DNA of 64,000 nt from Actibacterium atlanticum (GTDB lineage Bacteria; Pseudomonadota; Alphaproteobacteria; Rhodobacterales; Rhodobacteraceae). The notes below the pieces were generated by a model. It had not been told where the DNA came from. It did no database searches and worked only from the letters and a program-made list of their open reading frames with translations. The position numbers and the translations under genes are program-made. Every line of letters begins with the position of its first letter. Position 1 is the stretch's first letter. Of the stretch, positions 44,026-53,225 are shown in pieces. Location of the stretch: assembly GCF_000671395.1 (NCBI RefSeq), contig NZ_AQQY01000002.1, positions 1 through 64,000 of the forward strand, read 5' to 3'.

Positions 44026-44765
44026 GTGACGGCGCCCAGAGCCGCGAAGATTTTGAGGCCCGCCTGCGCCAGATCGGCGCCGAGCGGTATCATGACAAGC
44101 ACCCGTTTCACCATTTGCTACATTCGGGCGGCTGCACGCCGGATCAGGTGCGCGCCTGGGTGATCAACCGCTATTATTACCAGTCGCGTATCCCGATGAA
44201 GGATGCGGCGTTTTTGTCGCGGGTCGAGGATTCGAACCTGCGTCGCATCTGGCGCAGCCGGATCGAGGACCATGACGGCACCGAGGAAGGCACCGGCGGG
44301 ATCGTGCGTTGGCTGAAGCTGGCCGAAGGGGTGGGGCTGGACCCGGACTATGTGTCTTCGGCGCGCGGGGTGCTGCCGGCGACCCGGTTCGCGGTGGACG
44401 CCTATGTGCGCTATGTGCGCGAACAGCCTTTGTTGCCTGCGGTGGCGTCGTCTCTGACCGAACTGTTCGCGCCGGGCATTCACAAGAACCGCATCGCAGG
44501 GTTGCTTGAGCATTATGATTTCGCCAACCCCACCACCATGTCCTATTTCCAGCATCGGTTGACAGAGGCCCCCAAGGATGTGGCCTTTGGTTTGGCCTGG
44601 GTGTTGGATCATGCGGTTGAAAAACGCGATCAGGATGCCGCCGCTGCGGCGCTGACCTTCAAGACCGAGGTCTTGTGGGCGCAGCTGGATGCGCTGCATT
44701 CGGCCTATGTCGATCCGGGGCGCATTCCGCCCGGCGCGTGGCAACCCGGTGAGGGGCTGCTGTGA
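44022..44765 (+). CDS. pqqC: PqqC, pyrroloquinoline-quinone synthase
   Basis: The 247-residue product is the cofactor-free oxidase that carries out the last ring closure and oxidation steps. YHDKHPFHHLLHSGGCTPDQVRAWVINRYYYQSRIPMKDAAFLSR contains the active-site histidines and tyrosines, and SLTELFAPGIHKNRIAGLLEHYDF the helices that close over product. It overlaps both pqqB and pqqD by four bases. Confidence 0.97.
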   Translation: MSDGAQSREDFEARLRQIGAERYHDKHPFHHLLHSGGCTPDQVRAWVINRYYYQSRIPMKDAAFLSRVEDSNLRRIWRSRIEDHDGTEEGTGGIVRWLKLAEGVGLDPDYVSSARGVLPATRFAVDAYVRYVREQPLLPAVASSLTELFAPGIHKNRIAGLLEHYDFANPTTMSYFQHRLTEAPKDVAFGLAWVLDHAVEKRDQDAAAAALTFKTEVLWAQLDALHSAYVDPGRIPPGAWQPGEGLL

Positions 44766-45043
44766 TCAAGGCCTCGGACATCCCGTTTTTGCCGCGCGGG
44801 GTGCGCTGTCAGTTCGACCGCGTGCGCGGGGTTGAGGTCTTGTTGGGCCCTGAACGGGTGTTGATGTTGGATGACATCGGCAAGGCGGTGTTGGGGCGCG
44901 TGGATGGGCAGGCCTCGGTCGATATGATCGCCGAAGGTCTGGCCAAGGATTACGACGCGCCCAAGGCAATGATCCTTGAGGATGTGTTGGCCTATCTGGG
45001 TGATCTGTTTGACAAGCGATTGGTGGAGTGCGCCCATGGTTAA
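44762..45043 (+). CDS. pqqD: PqqD, PqqA chaperone
   Basis: The 93-residue product (PFLPRGVRCQFDRVRGVEVLLGPERVLMLD...AKDYDAPKAMILEDVLAYLGDL) is a RiPP recognition element that presents PqqA to PqqE. It ends inside the pqqE reading frame: the pqqE ATG at 45036 lies 8 bases within pqqD. Confidence 0.95.
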   Translation: MIKASDIPFLPRGVRCQFDRVRGVEVLLGPERVLMLDDIGKAVLGRVDGQASVDMIAEGLAKDYDAPKAMILEDVLAYLGDLFDKRLVECAHG

Positions 45044-46115
45044 CCCTCCCATCGCCATGCTGGCCGAGCTGACGCATCGTTGCCCGTTGGCCTGCCCCTA
45101 TTGTTCGAACCCCACGGAATTGATCGGCAAGGATGCCGAGTTGACGACGGACCAGTGGGCCGATGTGTTCAGGCAAGCCGCCGACATGGGCGTGTTGCAG
45201 TTGCACCTGTCGGGGGGCGAGCCTGCGGCGCGCACGGATCTGATTGATCTGGTCATTGCCGCGCGGGAGGCGGGTTTGTACACCAACCTGATCACCTCGG
45301 GCATCGGGTTGACGCCGAAACGGCTTGAGGCGCTGGACGCCGCCGGGTTGGATCATATTCAGTTGTCGTTGCAAGGGGTGACGGCCCAGATCGCGGATCG
45401 GATTGGCGGCTATAAGGGCGGCTATGACCGCAAGATGCATGTGGCCGAACACATCGCGCGGATCGGCTTTCCGCTGACGCTGAACGCGGTGATGCATCGC
45501 GAGAACCTTGATGATCTGGAGGCGACGTTAGACATGGCCCTGCGCCTTGGTGCGCGCCGCATTGAGGTCGCCTGTGTGCAGTTTCAGGGCTGGGCTTTGG
45601 AGAACCGCGCGGCGTTGCAGCCGTCGCTGGAGCAGGTCAACGCGGCCAAGGGCACCGTGGCCGAGGCGATTGAGCGTCTGCGCGGCCAGCTGGTGATCGA
45701 CTTTGTGCCGCCTGATTACTATTCGGACTTTCCCAAGGCCTGCATGAACGGCTGGGGTTCGACCGGGTTGAATGTGACGCCCGATGGCACGGTGCTGCCG
45801 TGCCACGCAGCGGAAACCATTCCGCATCTGGAGTTTGCGAACGTCACCAGGCAGCCGCTGAAAGAGATTTGGTACGGCAGTGATGCGTTTAATGCCTATC
45901 GCGGCACCGATTGGCTGCCCGACCTGTGCCAAAGCTGCGAGCGGGTAGAGATCGACTTTGGCGGCTGTCGCTGTCAGGCCATGGCTGTGCTGGGCGACGC
46001 CAGCGCCACCGATCCGGTGTGCCGCAAATCGCCCGGGCGCGCGGCGCTGGATGCGATGCTGGTGCAGGACACCAACCCGCTGGACGTGCCCGAGTTCGTT
46101 TATCGCCGCTTATAG
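45036..46115 (+). CDS. pqqE: PqqE, radical SAM PqqA cross-linking enzyme
   Basis: The 359-residue product has the radical-SAM motif CPLACPYC (CxxxCxxC) near residues 16-23, GGEPAAR in the SAM-binding region and a SPASM domain with the cysteines CMNGWG, PCHAA, LCQSCERV, GGCRC and DPVC that hold auxiliary clusters. It joins Glu and Tyr in PqqA. The start at 45036 is chosen because MVNPPIAMLAEL matches known PqqE; the frame is open further upstream. Confidence 0.97.
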   Translation: MVNPPIAMLAELTHRCPLACPYCSNPTELIGKDAELTTDQWADVFRQAADMGVLQLHLSGGEPAARTDLIDLVIAAREAGLYTNLITSGIGLTPKRLEALDAAGLDHIQLSLQGVTAQIADRIGGYKGGYDRKMHVAEHIARIGFPLTLNAVMHRENLDDLEATLDMALRLGARRIEVACVQFQGWALENRAALQPSLEQVNAAKGTVAEAIERLRGQLVIDFVPPDYYSDFPKACMNGWGSTGLNVTPDGTVLPCHAAETIPHLEFANVTRQPLKEIWYGSDAFNAYRGTDWLPDLCQSCERVEIDFGGCRCQAMAVLGDASATDPVCRKSPGRAALDAMLVQDTNPLDVPEFVYRRL

Positions 46116-46187
46116 GGCTGGATTAGGTGAATTTAACGACCTGAGCTAAGCTTTCCCCATTCGACAAAGATATTAGGAGGGGGAGAG

Positions 46188-47291
46188 ATGCGTTTACTGA
46201 TTGCAGTATTGATCGCGGTTCTAGGGTTCTCGGCGCCGATAGATGCGGCTGCGCTGAATGGGTCGGGCGCAAGCGGCGCATTTAAGGCGCTGACGAAAAC
46301 CGGAAAACCGGCGGTTTTGTTCAACTACAACAGCACCCGGTACTGCCGTAGCTCGACCGTGGGAAAAGCGCCCAGTGCGCTTGTGATCACCCGCACCAGC
46401 CACAGCGGCAGCCATACACGTAAGCTGAATGACACGTTGGAGTGGTTCAACCGCGCCATTTCCAGTGCCATGGCCAGCCCGACTCAGGCGCGCAACCTGG
46501 CCAAAGAAATGACCGCTCTGGCGCAGGCCAAGGCCTATACCAAGCAGGATTGGAACGGGTCTGGGTCGAATCCGGCGCATTGGGCCTCGGTTCTGCTGAA
46601 GAACGTCGCCCTTGCGGTCAATGTGGTCGACCACCGGGGCGGCTGGGCGCCCGGCCAACGCGAGGCGGTGGTGAAATGGGGGGATACGTTATGGAAAACC
46701 TCGCATTTCACGAAATGGGGGGCCAAGCAAAGTGACCGCTGGCCTGACACGGTGGCCGCAGCGGCCACGGCTTACGTCTATTGGGGCATCGCCAGCCACA
46801 ATAAGAAAGCCTTTGATGAAGGGATGCGCGATTATGACAAGGTGGCCAAGCGCTTTAAGTCCAACGGCACGTTCAGCGAATATTATGACGGGCAGTCCCT
46901 GACCGGTCCTTACCGTGGCAAGTTGCCAGATGACTGGGGCGTGCGGATCGAAGACAAAACCATCGGAGATCTGGTGATGACGGCCCATGCGATCCGGCGG
47001 ATCGGGGGGAATCTGTTTGACTATAAGGCCGGCAAGGGTACCAGCCTGTATCAGGTAGTGGTGAATTGGCAGGGCACGTTGTTTGCCAATGGCGGGGCAG
47101 CGTCGCGTGGTCAGGACAAGTCCTTCCTGCGGCCGCATGGCGGCGAAGCGAGCTGGGGCTGGACCGAGTATTTCACGGTGAACTACCCATCTGATCCGAA
47201 CACAGCGACCCTGCGCAAGCGCAGTGCGGGCTATCGCGGTGGCGGCTATGTCGGGCTGTCGACGGGGCCGGCCAGCTGTTTGCTGCGTTAA
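46188..47291 (+). CDS. Secreted alginate-lyase-like protein
   Basis: The 367-residue product has a signal peptide (about residues 1-20, ending DAAA). The body is helical and resembles the alpha/alpha-toroid of alginate lyase family 5 and related enzymes ([77 protein letters not shown]). Catalytic residues were not assigned, so activity is uncertain. AGGAGGGGGAGAG precedes the ATG. Its stop overlaps the yidD stop on the other strand. Confidence 0.65.
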   Translation: MRLLIAVLIAVLGFSAPIDAAALNGSGASGAFKALTKTGKPAVLFNYNSTRYCRSSTVGKAPSALVITRTSHSGSHTRKLNDTLEWFNRAISSAMASPTQARNLAKEMTALAQAKAYTKQDWNGSGSNPAHWASVLLKNVALAVNVVDHRGGWAPGQREAVVKWGDTLWKTSHFTKWGAKQSDRWPDTVAAAATAYVYWGIASHNKKAFDEGMRDYDKVAKRFKSNGTFSEYYDGQSLTGPYRGKLPDDWGVRIEDKTIGDLVMTAHAIRRIGGNLFDYKAGKGTSLYQVVVNWQGTLFANGGAASRGQDKSFLRPHGGEASWGWTEYFTVNYPSDPNTATLRKRSAGYRGGGYVGLSTGPASCLLR

Positions 47292-47521
47292 TCTGTGTCT
47301 TTATCGGGCACCGGGTCATAGCCATCGCCGCCCAAGGGGTGGCAGCGGCCGATGCGTTTGATCGTCAGATACGCCCCCTTGAACGCGCCGTGCTTTTCCA
47401 GCGCTTCCAGCGCATAGGCGCTGCAGGTGGGTTGGAACCGGCATCCGTGCCCGACCCAGGGCGAAAATAGCAGCCGATAGGCGCGAACGGGCAGGGCGAC
47501 GATATGGGCAAGGGGGCTCAT
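47288..47521 (-). CDS. yidD: Membrane protein insertion efficiency factor YidD
   Basis: The 77-residue product carries the family motif [19 protein letters not shown] and [19 protein letters not shown]. It is thought to assist YidC-dependent insertion. Its start overlaps the rnpA stop by four bases. It is the end of the rpmH-rnpA-yidD unit; yidC is about 7 kb away. Confidence 0.95.
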   Translation of the reverse strand: MSPLAHIVALPVRAYRLLFSPWVGHGCRFQPTCSAYALEALEKHGAFKGAYLTIKRIGRCHPLGGDGYDPVPDKDTD

Positions 47522-47919
47522 GGGTGCAGCTTTTGCAGGGCGCGGGTCAGGTCCTTCACCATCTGCATATAGTCGCGGGTTGCGGTGACGTCCTTGCGGC
47601 CGATCAGCACATAGTCCCAGCCCGGTTTCCCTTGCTGGGCCAGCACCTCGCGTGCCAGCGCGCGCAGGCGGCGTTTGGCGCGGTTGCGGGCGACGGCATT
47701 GCCGACTTTCTTGGAACAGGTGAACCCCACACGGGTTTGCGTGCCCTCGGCCCGTTTGCGGGCCTGTATCACAAAGCCGGGGGTGGCCTGACGGCGCGCG
47801 CGGGCGGCCAGCAGGAAATCGGCCCGCTTTTGCAGGGTCTTCAGACAGACGGAAACCGCCGGGGGCTGTTCCGCGCCTTCCCGGTCTGGGTCGGTCACAT
47901 GAGCCTCCGGCGGTGTCAT
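47518..47919 (-). CDS. rnpA: Ribonuclease P protein component
   Basis: The 133-residue product has the RNase P protein core: [45 protein letters not shown] (the RNR motif) and [10 protein letters not shown]. It partners the catalytic RNA that matures tRNA 5' ends. The ATG at 47919 is preferred over an upstream non-ATG extension that would run into rpmH. The extra N-terminal 25 or so residues are not part of the fold. Confidence 0.94.
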   Translation of the reverse strand: MTPPEAHVTDPDREGAEQPPAVSVCLKTLQKRADFLLAARARRQATPGFVIQARKRAEGTQTRVGFTCSKKVGNAVARNRAKRRLRALAREVLAQQGKPGWDYVLIGRKDVTATRDYMQMVKDLTRALQKLHP

Positions 47920-47944
47920 AGTCCGATTGCCTTTCGGCGAGATC

Positions 47945-48079
47945 TTAAGCGCTGAGCGACTTCCGACCCTTGGCACGACGTGCGTTCAGGATCTTGCGGC
48001 CGGCCTTGGTGGCCATGCGCGCACGGAAGCCGTGGCGGCGCTTGCGAACCAGGTTCGAAGGTTGGTAAGTGCGTTTCAT
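47945..48079 (-). CDS. rpmH: 50S ribosomal protein L34
   Basis: The 44-residue product reads [20 protein letters not shown] then [24 protein letters not shown], a complete L34. It is the usual first gene of the rnpA operon. The ATG is at 48079 and the TAA at 47945-47947, 25 bases before rnpA. Confidence 0.97.
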   Translation of the reverse strand: MKRTYQPSNLVRKRRHGFRARMATKAGRKILNARRAKGRKSLSA

Positions 48080-48147
48080 CGCGCGGGCTCCGTCATGATG
48101 CGCCTGAACCCCGGTGGATTCGTGCGCGTGTGCTATTCGAAGCCCGG

Positions 48148-48176
48148 TCTTTAGAGCCGCAAAAGCGCCAAGTCAA
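48148..48176 (-). promoter_or_regulatory. Promoter of rpmH-rnpA-yidD
   Basis: On the minus strand TTGACT (48176-48171), a 17-base spacer and TAAAGA (48153-48148) form a good sigma-70 promoter 69 bases ahead of rpmH. The rest of the 290-base divergent gap up to the gene at 48370 shows no further clear signal. Confidence 0.65.
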
Positions 48177-48369
48177 TTCGCCTGAGGGTAATTCTCGCAA
48201 CATTTCCGTCATATGCGGCAAAAAACTTGGGCTTCCTGTAACATTACCCCCCTGACCCGGTCGAAAACTGCAATATTGGATCACCCCGGATCAAGCGCCC
48301 GTGATCGGCCTGTTGCAGCGCGCTTGGGTAGCGCATGTTGTGCTGCAACAACCACGCAAAGGAGCGCAA

Positions 48370-49098
48370 ATGTCGCAGACACAGCCATCACAGGGCAGCC
48401 GAGGGACGCATGTCCTGCCATTGATCGCCATCGGCGTTGTGGCGGTGATTGGCGCCTTTACGTTACGCGACTATCTGTCGTTTCAGGCATTGGCAGATAA
48501 CCGAGAGGCTTTGATCGCCTTTCGCGATGCCAATTATGTGCTGAGCGTGCTGGGCTTTGTGGCCATTTATACGCTGGTGGTGGCGTTTTCGTTGCCGGGG
48601 GCGACGATTGTGACATTGGCAGGAGGTTTCCTGTTTGCCACCTTCCCGGGGGCGATGTTCAATGTGGTTGGTGCCACGTTGGGGGCGACGGCGATCTTTC
48701 TGGCGGCGCGCTGGGGGCTGGGGGCCAAGCTGGGCGCCAAGCTTGAAAACGCTGATGGTGCGGTGAAACGCATCAAGGACGGGATTGATGAGAACCAGTG
48801 GTCTATGTTGTTTCTGATCCGTCTGGTGCCGGCGGTGCCCTTCTTTCTGGCCAACCTGATCCCGGCGTTTCTTGAAGTGCCTTTGCATCGGTTCGTGATC
48901 TCGACCTTTCTGGGCATCATTCCGGGCACGGTTGTTTATACATCGGTGGGGGCCGGTTTGTCCGAGGTGTTCGCCCGCGGTGAAACACCTGATCTGGGCA
49001 TTATATTCGAGCCTCATATCATTGGACCGATCCTTGGGCTGGCGGTTTTGGCGGCGCTGCCGATCCTGATCAAAGCCATCCGCAAGAAAGAGCTGTAA
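48370..49098 (+). CDS. TVP38/TMEM64-family membrane protein
   Basis: The 242-residue product has about five membrane segments and the VTT (DedA-like) domain: FSLPGATIVTLAGGFLFATFPGAMFNVVGATLGATAIFLAARW, with MLFLIRLVPAVPFFLANLIPAFLEV after it. The function of this group is not settled; membrane-lipid transport or scrambling is suspected. The ATG at 48370 has AAAGGAG upstream; the frame opens further up at a GTG. A flavoprotein gene follows two bases later. Confidence 0.88.
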   Translation: MSQTQPSQGSRGTHVLPLIAIGVVAVIGAFTLRDYLSFQALADNREALIAFRDANYVLSVLGFVAIYTLVVAFSLPGATIVTLAGGFLFATFPGAMFNVVGATLGATAIFLAARWGLGAKLGAKLENADGAVKRIKDGIDENQWSMLFLIRLVPAVPFFLANLIPAFLEVPLHRFVISTFLGIIPGTVVYTSVGAGLSEVFARGETPDLGIIFEPHIIGPILGLAVLAALPILIKAIRKKEL

Positions 49099-49100
49099 TC

Positions 49101-50516
49101 ATGAAACGTATCAAAACGGATTTGTGCATCATCGGCGGGGGTTCGGGCGGGTTGTCCCTGGCCGCAGGGGCCGTACAGATGGGCGCTGACGTCGTGTTGG
49201 TCGAAGGCCACAAGATGGGCGGCGATTGCCTGAACTATGGCTGTGTGCCCTCTAAGGCGCTGCTGGCGGCCGGGGCCAAGGCGCAGGCGATGCGCGGCGA
49301 TGCCTTTGGCGTGGCTGGCGTTGAGCCGAAGGTGGATTATGCCGCCGCCAAGGATCATGTCCGTGCCACCATTGCCACCATTGAACCCCATGACAGTGTC
49401 GAGCGGTTCGAAGGCTTGGGCGTGAAGGTCATTCAGGCCTATGGCACGTTCATTTCGGAAACGGAACTTGAGGCTGGCGATACGGTGATTACGGCGCGCC
49501 GGTTTGTGATCTCAACGGGGTCAACGCCCTTTGTGCCGCCCATTCCGGGGCTGGACACGGTGCCGTTTGAAACTAACGAGACCCTGTTTGATCTGCGCGA
49601 GGCACCGGAACATCTGATTATCATCGGGGGCGGGCCGATTGGTTTGGAGATGGCGCAGGCCCATGTGCGGCTGGGCAGCAAGGTTACGGTGATCGAGGCC
49701 GCCAAGGCGCTGGGTCGCGATGACTCGGAACTGGCCGCCGTGGTGCTGGACAAGCTGCGCGCCGAGGGTGTTGAGATCATCGAAGGGCAGGGCGCCCAGT
49801 CGGTGTCAGGCGCGCCGGGTGATATCACGGTTGAATTGGCCGATGGCCGCAACGTGCAGGGCTCCAACCTGTTGGTGGCCGTGGGCCGCAAACCGGCGTT
49901 GGAAAAACTGAACCTTAAGGCCGCAGGGGTGGAAACCACGCGCGCCGGGGTCAAGGTGGGGGCTGACCTGCGCAGCAGCAACAAACGCATTTATGCGATT
50001 GGCGATGCGGCGGGCGGGATGCAATTTACCCATGTGGCGGGCTATCACGCCGGGGTGGTGATCCGATCCATTCTGATGGGCCTGCCCGGCAAAGCCCGCG
50101 AGGATCACATCCCCCGCACCACCTATACCGACCCCGAGATCGCCCAGATCGGCCTGACCGAGGCCGAGGCGCGCGCGACTTATGGCGACAAGCTGACCGT
50201 GGCGCGGTTTGATTACGCAGGTAATGACCGCGCGATTGCCACGGGCAAAACAGCCGGATTGATCAAGGTGATGGTGGTCAAAGGCAAGCCGGTAGGGGCC
50301 GGAATTGCAGGTGCCCAAGCAGGTGAACTGATCGCGCCCTGGGCCATGGCCATTGCCAATGGTCTAAAGATGACCGCCGTCGCCAACATGGTTGCGCCTT
50401 ATCCGACCTTACAAGAGCTTAACAAACGTGCCGCGGGTGCCTATTTTTCCCCTAAGCTGTTTGAAAACCCTTGGGTGAAGCGGGTGGTGCGCACCGTCCA
50501 GAAGCTGATCCCTTAA
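49101..50516 (+). CDS. Mercuric-reductase-like FAD/NAD(P) disulfide oxidoreductase
   Basis: The 471-residue product has an FAD-binding IIGGGSGGLSLAAGA near residue 10, a redox-active pair C43/C48 (GDCLNYGCVPSK), an NAD(P)-binding IIGGGPIGLEMAQAHVRLG near residue 175 and a C-terminal dimer domain. Where dihydrolipoamide dehydrogenase and glutathione reductase have His-Pro-Thr there is Tyr-Pro-Thr (APYPTLQEL), and the terminal cysteine pair of true MerA is missing. It is therefore not a standard member of any of these. It is coupled to the TVP38-type gene. Confidence 0.88.
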   Translation: MKRIKTDLCIIGGGSGGLSLAAGAVQMGADVVLVEGHKMGGDCLNYGCVPSKALLAAGAKAQAMRGDAFGVAGVEPKVDYAAAKDHVRATIATIEPHDSVERFEGLGVKVIQAYGTFISETELEAGDTVITARRFVISTGSTPFVPPIPGLDTVPFETNETLFDLREAPEHLIIIGGGPIGLEMAQAHVRLGSKVTVIEAAKALGRDDSELAAVVLDKLRAEGVEIIEGQGAQSVSGAPGDITVELADGRNVQGSNLLVAVGRKPALEKLNLKAAGVETTRAGVKVGADLRSSNKRIYAIGDAAGGMQFTHVAGYHAGVVIRSILMGLPGKAREDHIPRTTYTDPEIAQIGLTEAEARATYGDKLTVARFDYAGNDRAIATGKTAGLIKVMVVKGKPVGAGIAGAQAGELIAPWAMAIANGLKMTAVANMVAPYPTLQELNKRAAGAYFSPKLFENPWVKRVVRTVQKLIP

Positions 50517-50529
50517 ACGCGCGGGCATT

Positions 50530-51933
50530 ATGGTACTAAATTCTCTTTCCGGCCGGTTCCTGATGCTGACGGTGGCTTTCGTCATGCTGGCCGAAGTGCT
50601 GATCTTTGTGCCTTCTATTGCGCGGTTCCGCGAAGATTACCTGCTGTTGCGTCTGGAACGGGCGCAGATTGCCTCGTTGGCGTCTTCGGCCGCCGAGGAC
50701 ATGATCGACGACGAACTGGAGGCCGAGCTGTTGAGCAATGCCGGCGTATTGAACGTTGTTCTGAGGCGCGATGAAATGCGTCAGCTGATCTTGTCGTCGC
50801 CCGTGCCGCAACCGATCTATCAAAGCTATGATCTGCGTGATGTGACCGCCTGGCAGTTGATGCGCGATGCATTGGCCTGCCTGCTGGACACAGAAGAACG
50901 GGTGATCCGGGTGCTGGGCCAGCCGGTACGCGATGGCGGCCAGCTGATCGAGGTCACGATGCAGAGCCAGCCGCTGCGCGCGGCGATGATTGACTATGGC
51001 TTGCGGATTTTGGTGTTGTCGCTGGTGATTTCGATCATCACGGCGGGTTTGCTGTTCTTTGCCGTGCGGCGCTTGCTGGTGCAGCCGATCAGGGGCGTTG
51101 TCGGCGCCATGCAGGCCTATGCTCAGGCGCCCGAGGATGCGCGCAGGATCATCGTGCCTTCGGCGACGCTGGTTGAACTGCGCGAGGCCGAAGTCGCCCT
51201 GAAATCCATGGAAACCCAGTTGACCGGGGCGCTGAAGCAAAAGGAGCGTCTGGCGCAGCTGGGCGGGGCGGTGGCCAAGATCAGCCATGATCTGCGTAAT
51301 ATCCTGACCACGGCACAGTTGTTTGCCGACCGCATGGAACTGTCAGACGATCCGGCCGTGCAGCGCGCCGCGCCCAAGATTGTGCGGTCGGTCAGCCGTG
51401 CGGTGAACCTGTGCGAAACCACGCTGGCCTTTGGCAAGGCCGAAGAGCCCGCGCCAGCATTGGATCGCGTGCAACTGTCGCTGCTGGTCAATGACGTGGT
51501 CGATAGCGAACGTCTGGCCGCGGGCGATCATGACATCAGCTTTTCGGAAGACGTGCCTGCGGGGCTTACGCTGCGGGCCGATCCTGAGCAACTGTTCCGG
51601 GTGATTTCCAACCTGATCCGCAATGCGCGACAGGCGATTGTCGCCAGCCGGGCGCCGGGCGAAATCTGTATCGGGGCCGCCGAAGATGACAATGAATGGA
51701 TCATCCGCATCCGCGATACCGGCCCCGGCCTGCCGCCCAAAGCGCGCGAATTTCTGTTCCAGCCGTTTCAGGGCGGTATCCGCAAAGGCGGCACCGGGCT
51801 GGGACTTGCGATTTCGGCCGAGCTGATCCGCGGCCACGGTGGGCGTCTGGAATTGGAGCATTCTGACGAAACCGGCACTGCCTTCACCATCCGCTTGCCC
51901 AAGGGGGCAAACGAACTTGAAGAAAGTCTGTGA
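50530..51933 (+). CDS. Sensor histidine kinase
   Basis: The 467-residue product has two membrane helices (about residues 8-30 and 158-178) bracketing a periplasmic domain, a HAMP region, a dimerisation helix with the phospho-accepting H253 (ISHDLRNIL) and an ATPase domain with N box NLIRNARQAI, G1 DTGPGLP and G2 GGTGLGLAIS. No response-regulator gene is adjacent. The signal is unknown. It begins 13 bases after the flavoprotein stop, so it may share that transcript. Confidence 0.93.
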   Translation: MVLNSLSGRFLMLTVAFVMLAEVLIFVPSIARFREDYLLLRLERAQIASLASSAAEDMIDDELEAELLSNAGVLNVVLRRDEMRQLILSSPVPQPIYQSYDLRDVTAWQLMRDALACLLDTEERVIRVLGQPVRDGGQLIEVTMQSQPLRAAMIDYGLRILVLSLVISIITAGLLFFAVRRLLVQPIRGVVGAMQAYAQAPEDARRIIVPSATLVELREAEVALKSMETQLTGALKQKERLAQLGGAVAKISHDLRNILTTAQLFADRMELSDDPAVQRAAPKIVRSVSRAVNLCETTLAFGKAEEPAPALDRVQLSLLVNDVVDSERLAAGDHDISFSEDVPAGLTLRADPEQLFRVISNLIRNARQAIVASRAPGEICIGAAEDDNEWIIRIRDTGPGLPPKAREFLFQPFQGGIRKGGTGLGLAISAELIRGHGGRLELEHSDETGTAFTIRLPKGANELEESL

Positions 51934-51989
51934 TTTCTTTCGAATAGCTCTTGCAAAGCCCGGGCTGCAGGTCTAAATCACGCCTCCAC

Positions 51990-52066
51990 GCGCTGGTAGC
52001 TCAGTTGGATAGAGTACTTGACTACGAATCAAGGGGTCGGGGGTTCGAATCCTCCCCAGCGCGCCA
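51990..52066 (+). tRNA. tRNA-Arg (anticodon ACG)
   Basis: A full cloverleaf is readable: acceptor GCGCTGG (51990-51996) pairs with CCAGCGC (52056-52062); the anticodon loop CTACGAA gives ACG; GGTTCGAATCC is the T arm. CCA (52064-52066) is encoded. It decodes CGN arginine codons after A34 is deaminated to inosine. Confidence 0.97.
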
Positions 52067-52402
52067 TTCCCAAATGTCCAACTGAGATGTCCGTTAAGGC
52101 TTTGATTATTCAGGCTGTTTTCGGGTTGCGATCGTCTGTTTTCGTGGGCTGACCAATCAGGTTGGTGAAAACCCGTCCAAGGACTGTGCGCTTTCAGGTG
52201 AAGCCAAATTTATCCATATTTACCAAGGGTTTGCGCGGCGCATGAGGGCGCGTTCCGCCATGTGTTTGAAGGTGGCTGAGAGCCATCGCGTGGGGCGATC
52301 AGTGAAACACACGCCTTTGGGCCGCAAAACCGGGTGGTTTTGCGGCAATCCAGTTTGCAAAAAGGGCGGGCGCGCCGGTGTTTTCGGCGTTTTCTACGAC
52401 AT
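52067..52402. other. 336-base gap between tRNA-Arg and the inositol locus
   Basis: No credible gene is visible. There is a perfect 11-bp hairpin, GCCGCAAAACC (52321-52331) with GGTTTTGCGGC (52336-52346), that lies downstream of the minus-strand inositol operon and may help end it, though no T-run follows. I found no repeat of the tRNA 3' end and no integrase in this gap. Confidence 0.5.
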
Positions 52403-53182
52403 TCAGATCGTGAAAGCGTCGCGGAAAGCGTTCAGTGCGTCTTCGGGATCGTTGGCCGCGAATGCTTCCATTCCCACGGGGCCGTTGTAGCCCATGTCGA
52501 GCAACGCCTTGGCAACGCCGGCATAGTTGATCTCGCCTGTGCCGGGTTCGCAACGTCCGGGGTTGTCGGCCACTTGCACCTCACCGATCCACGGCAGGCA
52601 GGCCTCGCACCATCGGATCAGGTCACCTTCGCCGATCTGGGTGTGATAAAGGTCCAGATTGATCCGCAATTGCGGACGGTTGACCGTTGAGACCAGCGCG
52701 AGCACCTGCTCGGTGCTGCCAAATGGGCAGCCCGGATGGTCGAGCAGGTTGAGGTTTTCGAGCGTGAAGGTCACCCCTTCTTCCTCGGCCATATCGCAAA
52801 TACCATTGAGCGTATCGATGGCCCGCCCGAACATACCCGGCGCAAAAGCACCATGCTGCGGGATTGGGATGCCGCCGTCACCAAGCCCTGTGCCATGCAG
52901 GTTCAGCCGGTCGACACCAAGCCGCTTGCCAACTTGCGCCGTTTCCCGCGCCGATGCCATAAGCATATCCGCCCCCTCGGAGTCGCAGAGCCGCCCTTGC
53001 AGATACCCGTTCATGATCGTGAAGTTGGCGCCCGTCGCTTCGAGCTTGTCCAAATCATGATCGGGCCAGTTCCACAGGCCGACACCAAACCCCATTTCCT
53101 TGAGCCGCGAAACGCGCCAATCGATGGGTTTGTCCTGCCACAGCATTTCCGCACACGCGGCCAAAGCAAAAGGTGAGGTCAT
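52403..53182 (-). CDS. Hydroxypyruvate-isomerase-like TIM-barrel protein
   Basis: The 259-residue product belongs to the Hyi/IolI sugar-isomerase superfamily. Metal-site residues are in the expected places: E142 (LENLN), D177 and H180 (NLDLYH), Q203 (EVQVAD) and E239 (GMEAF). It closes the inositol operon, where an isomerase such as IolI is often found; it could act there on an inosose or on hydroxypyruvate. Substrate is not resolved by sequence. Confidence 0.8.
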   Translation of the reverse strand: MTSPFALAACAEMLWQDKPIDWRVSRLKEMGFGVGLWNWPDHDLDKLEATGANFTIMNGYLQGRLCDSEGADMLMASARETAQVGKRLGVDRLNLHGTGLGDGGIPIPQHGAFAPGMFGRAIDTLNGICDMAEEEGVTFTLENLNLLDHPGCPFGSTEQVLALVSTVNRPQLRINLDLYHTQIGEGDLIRWCEACLPWIGEVQVADNPGRCEPGTGEINYAGVAKALLDMGYNGPVGMEAFAANDPEDALNAFRDAFTI

Positions 53183-53225
53183 TTCAGTATCCGTTTTGAT
53201 CCAGGAAAAGCGCCATGGGGCGCCG

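Noticed and set aside
52205-52225. DnaA-box-like TTATCCATA and a possible origin near tRNA-Arg
   Set aside because: A single one-mismatch box, no cluster, and no dnaA or dnaN nearby. rpmH-rnpA near 48 kb alone does not indicate an origin in alphaproteobacteria.
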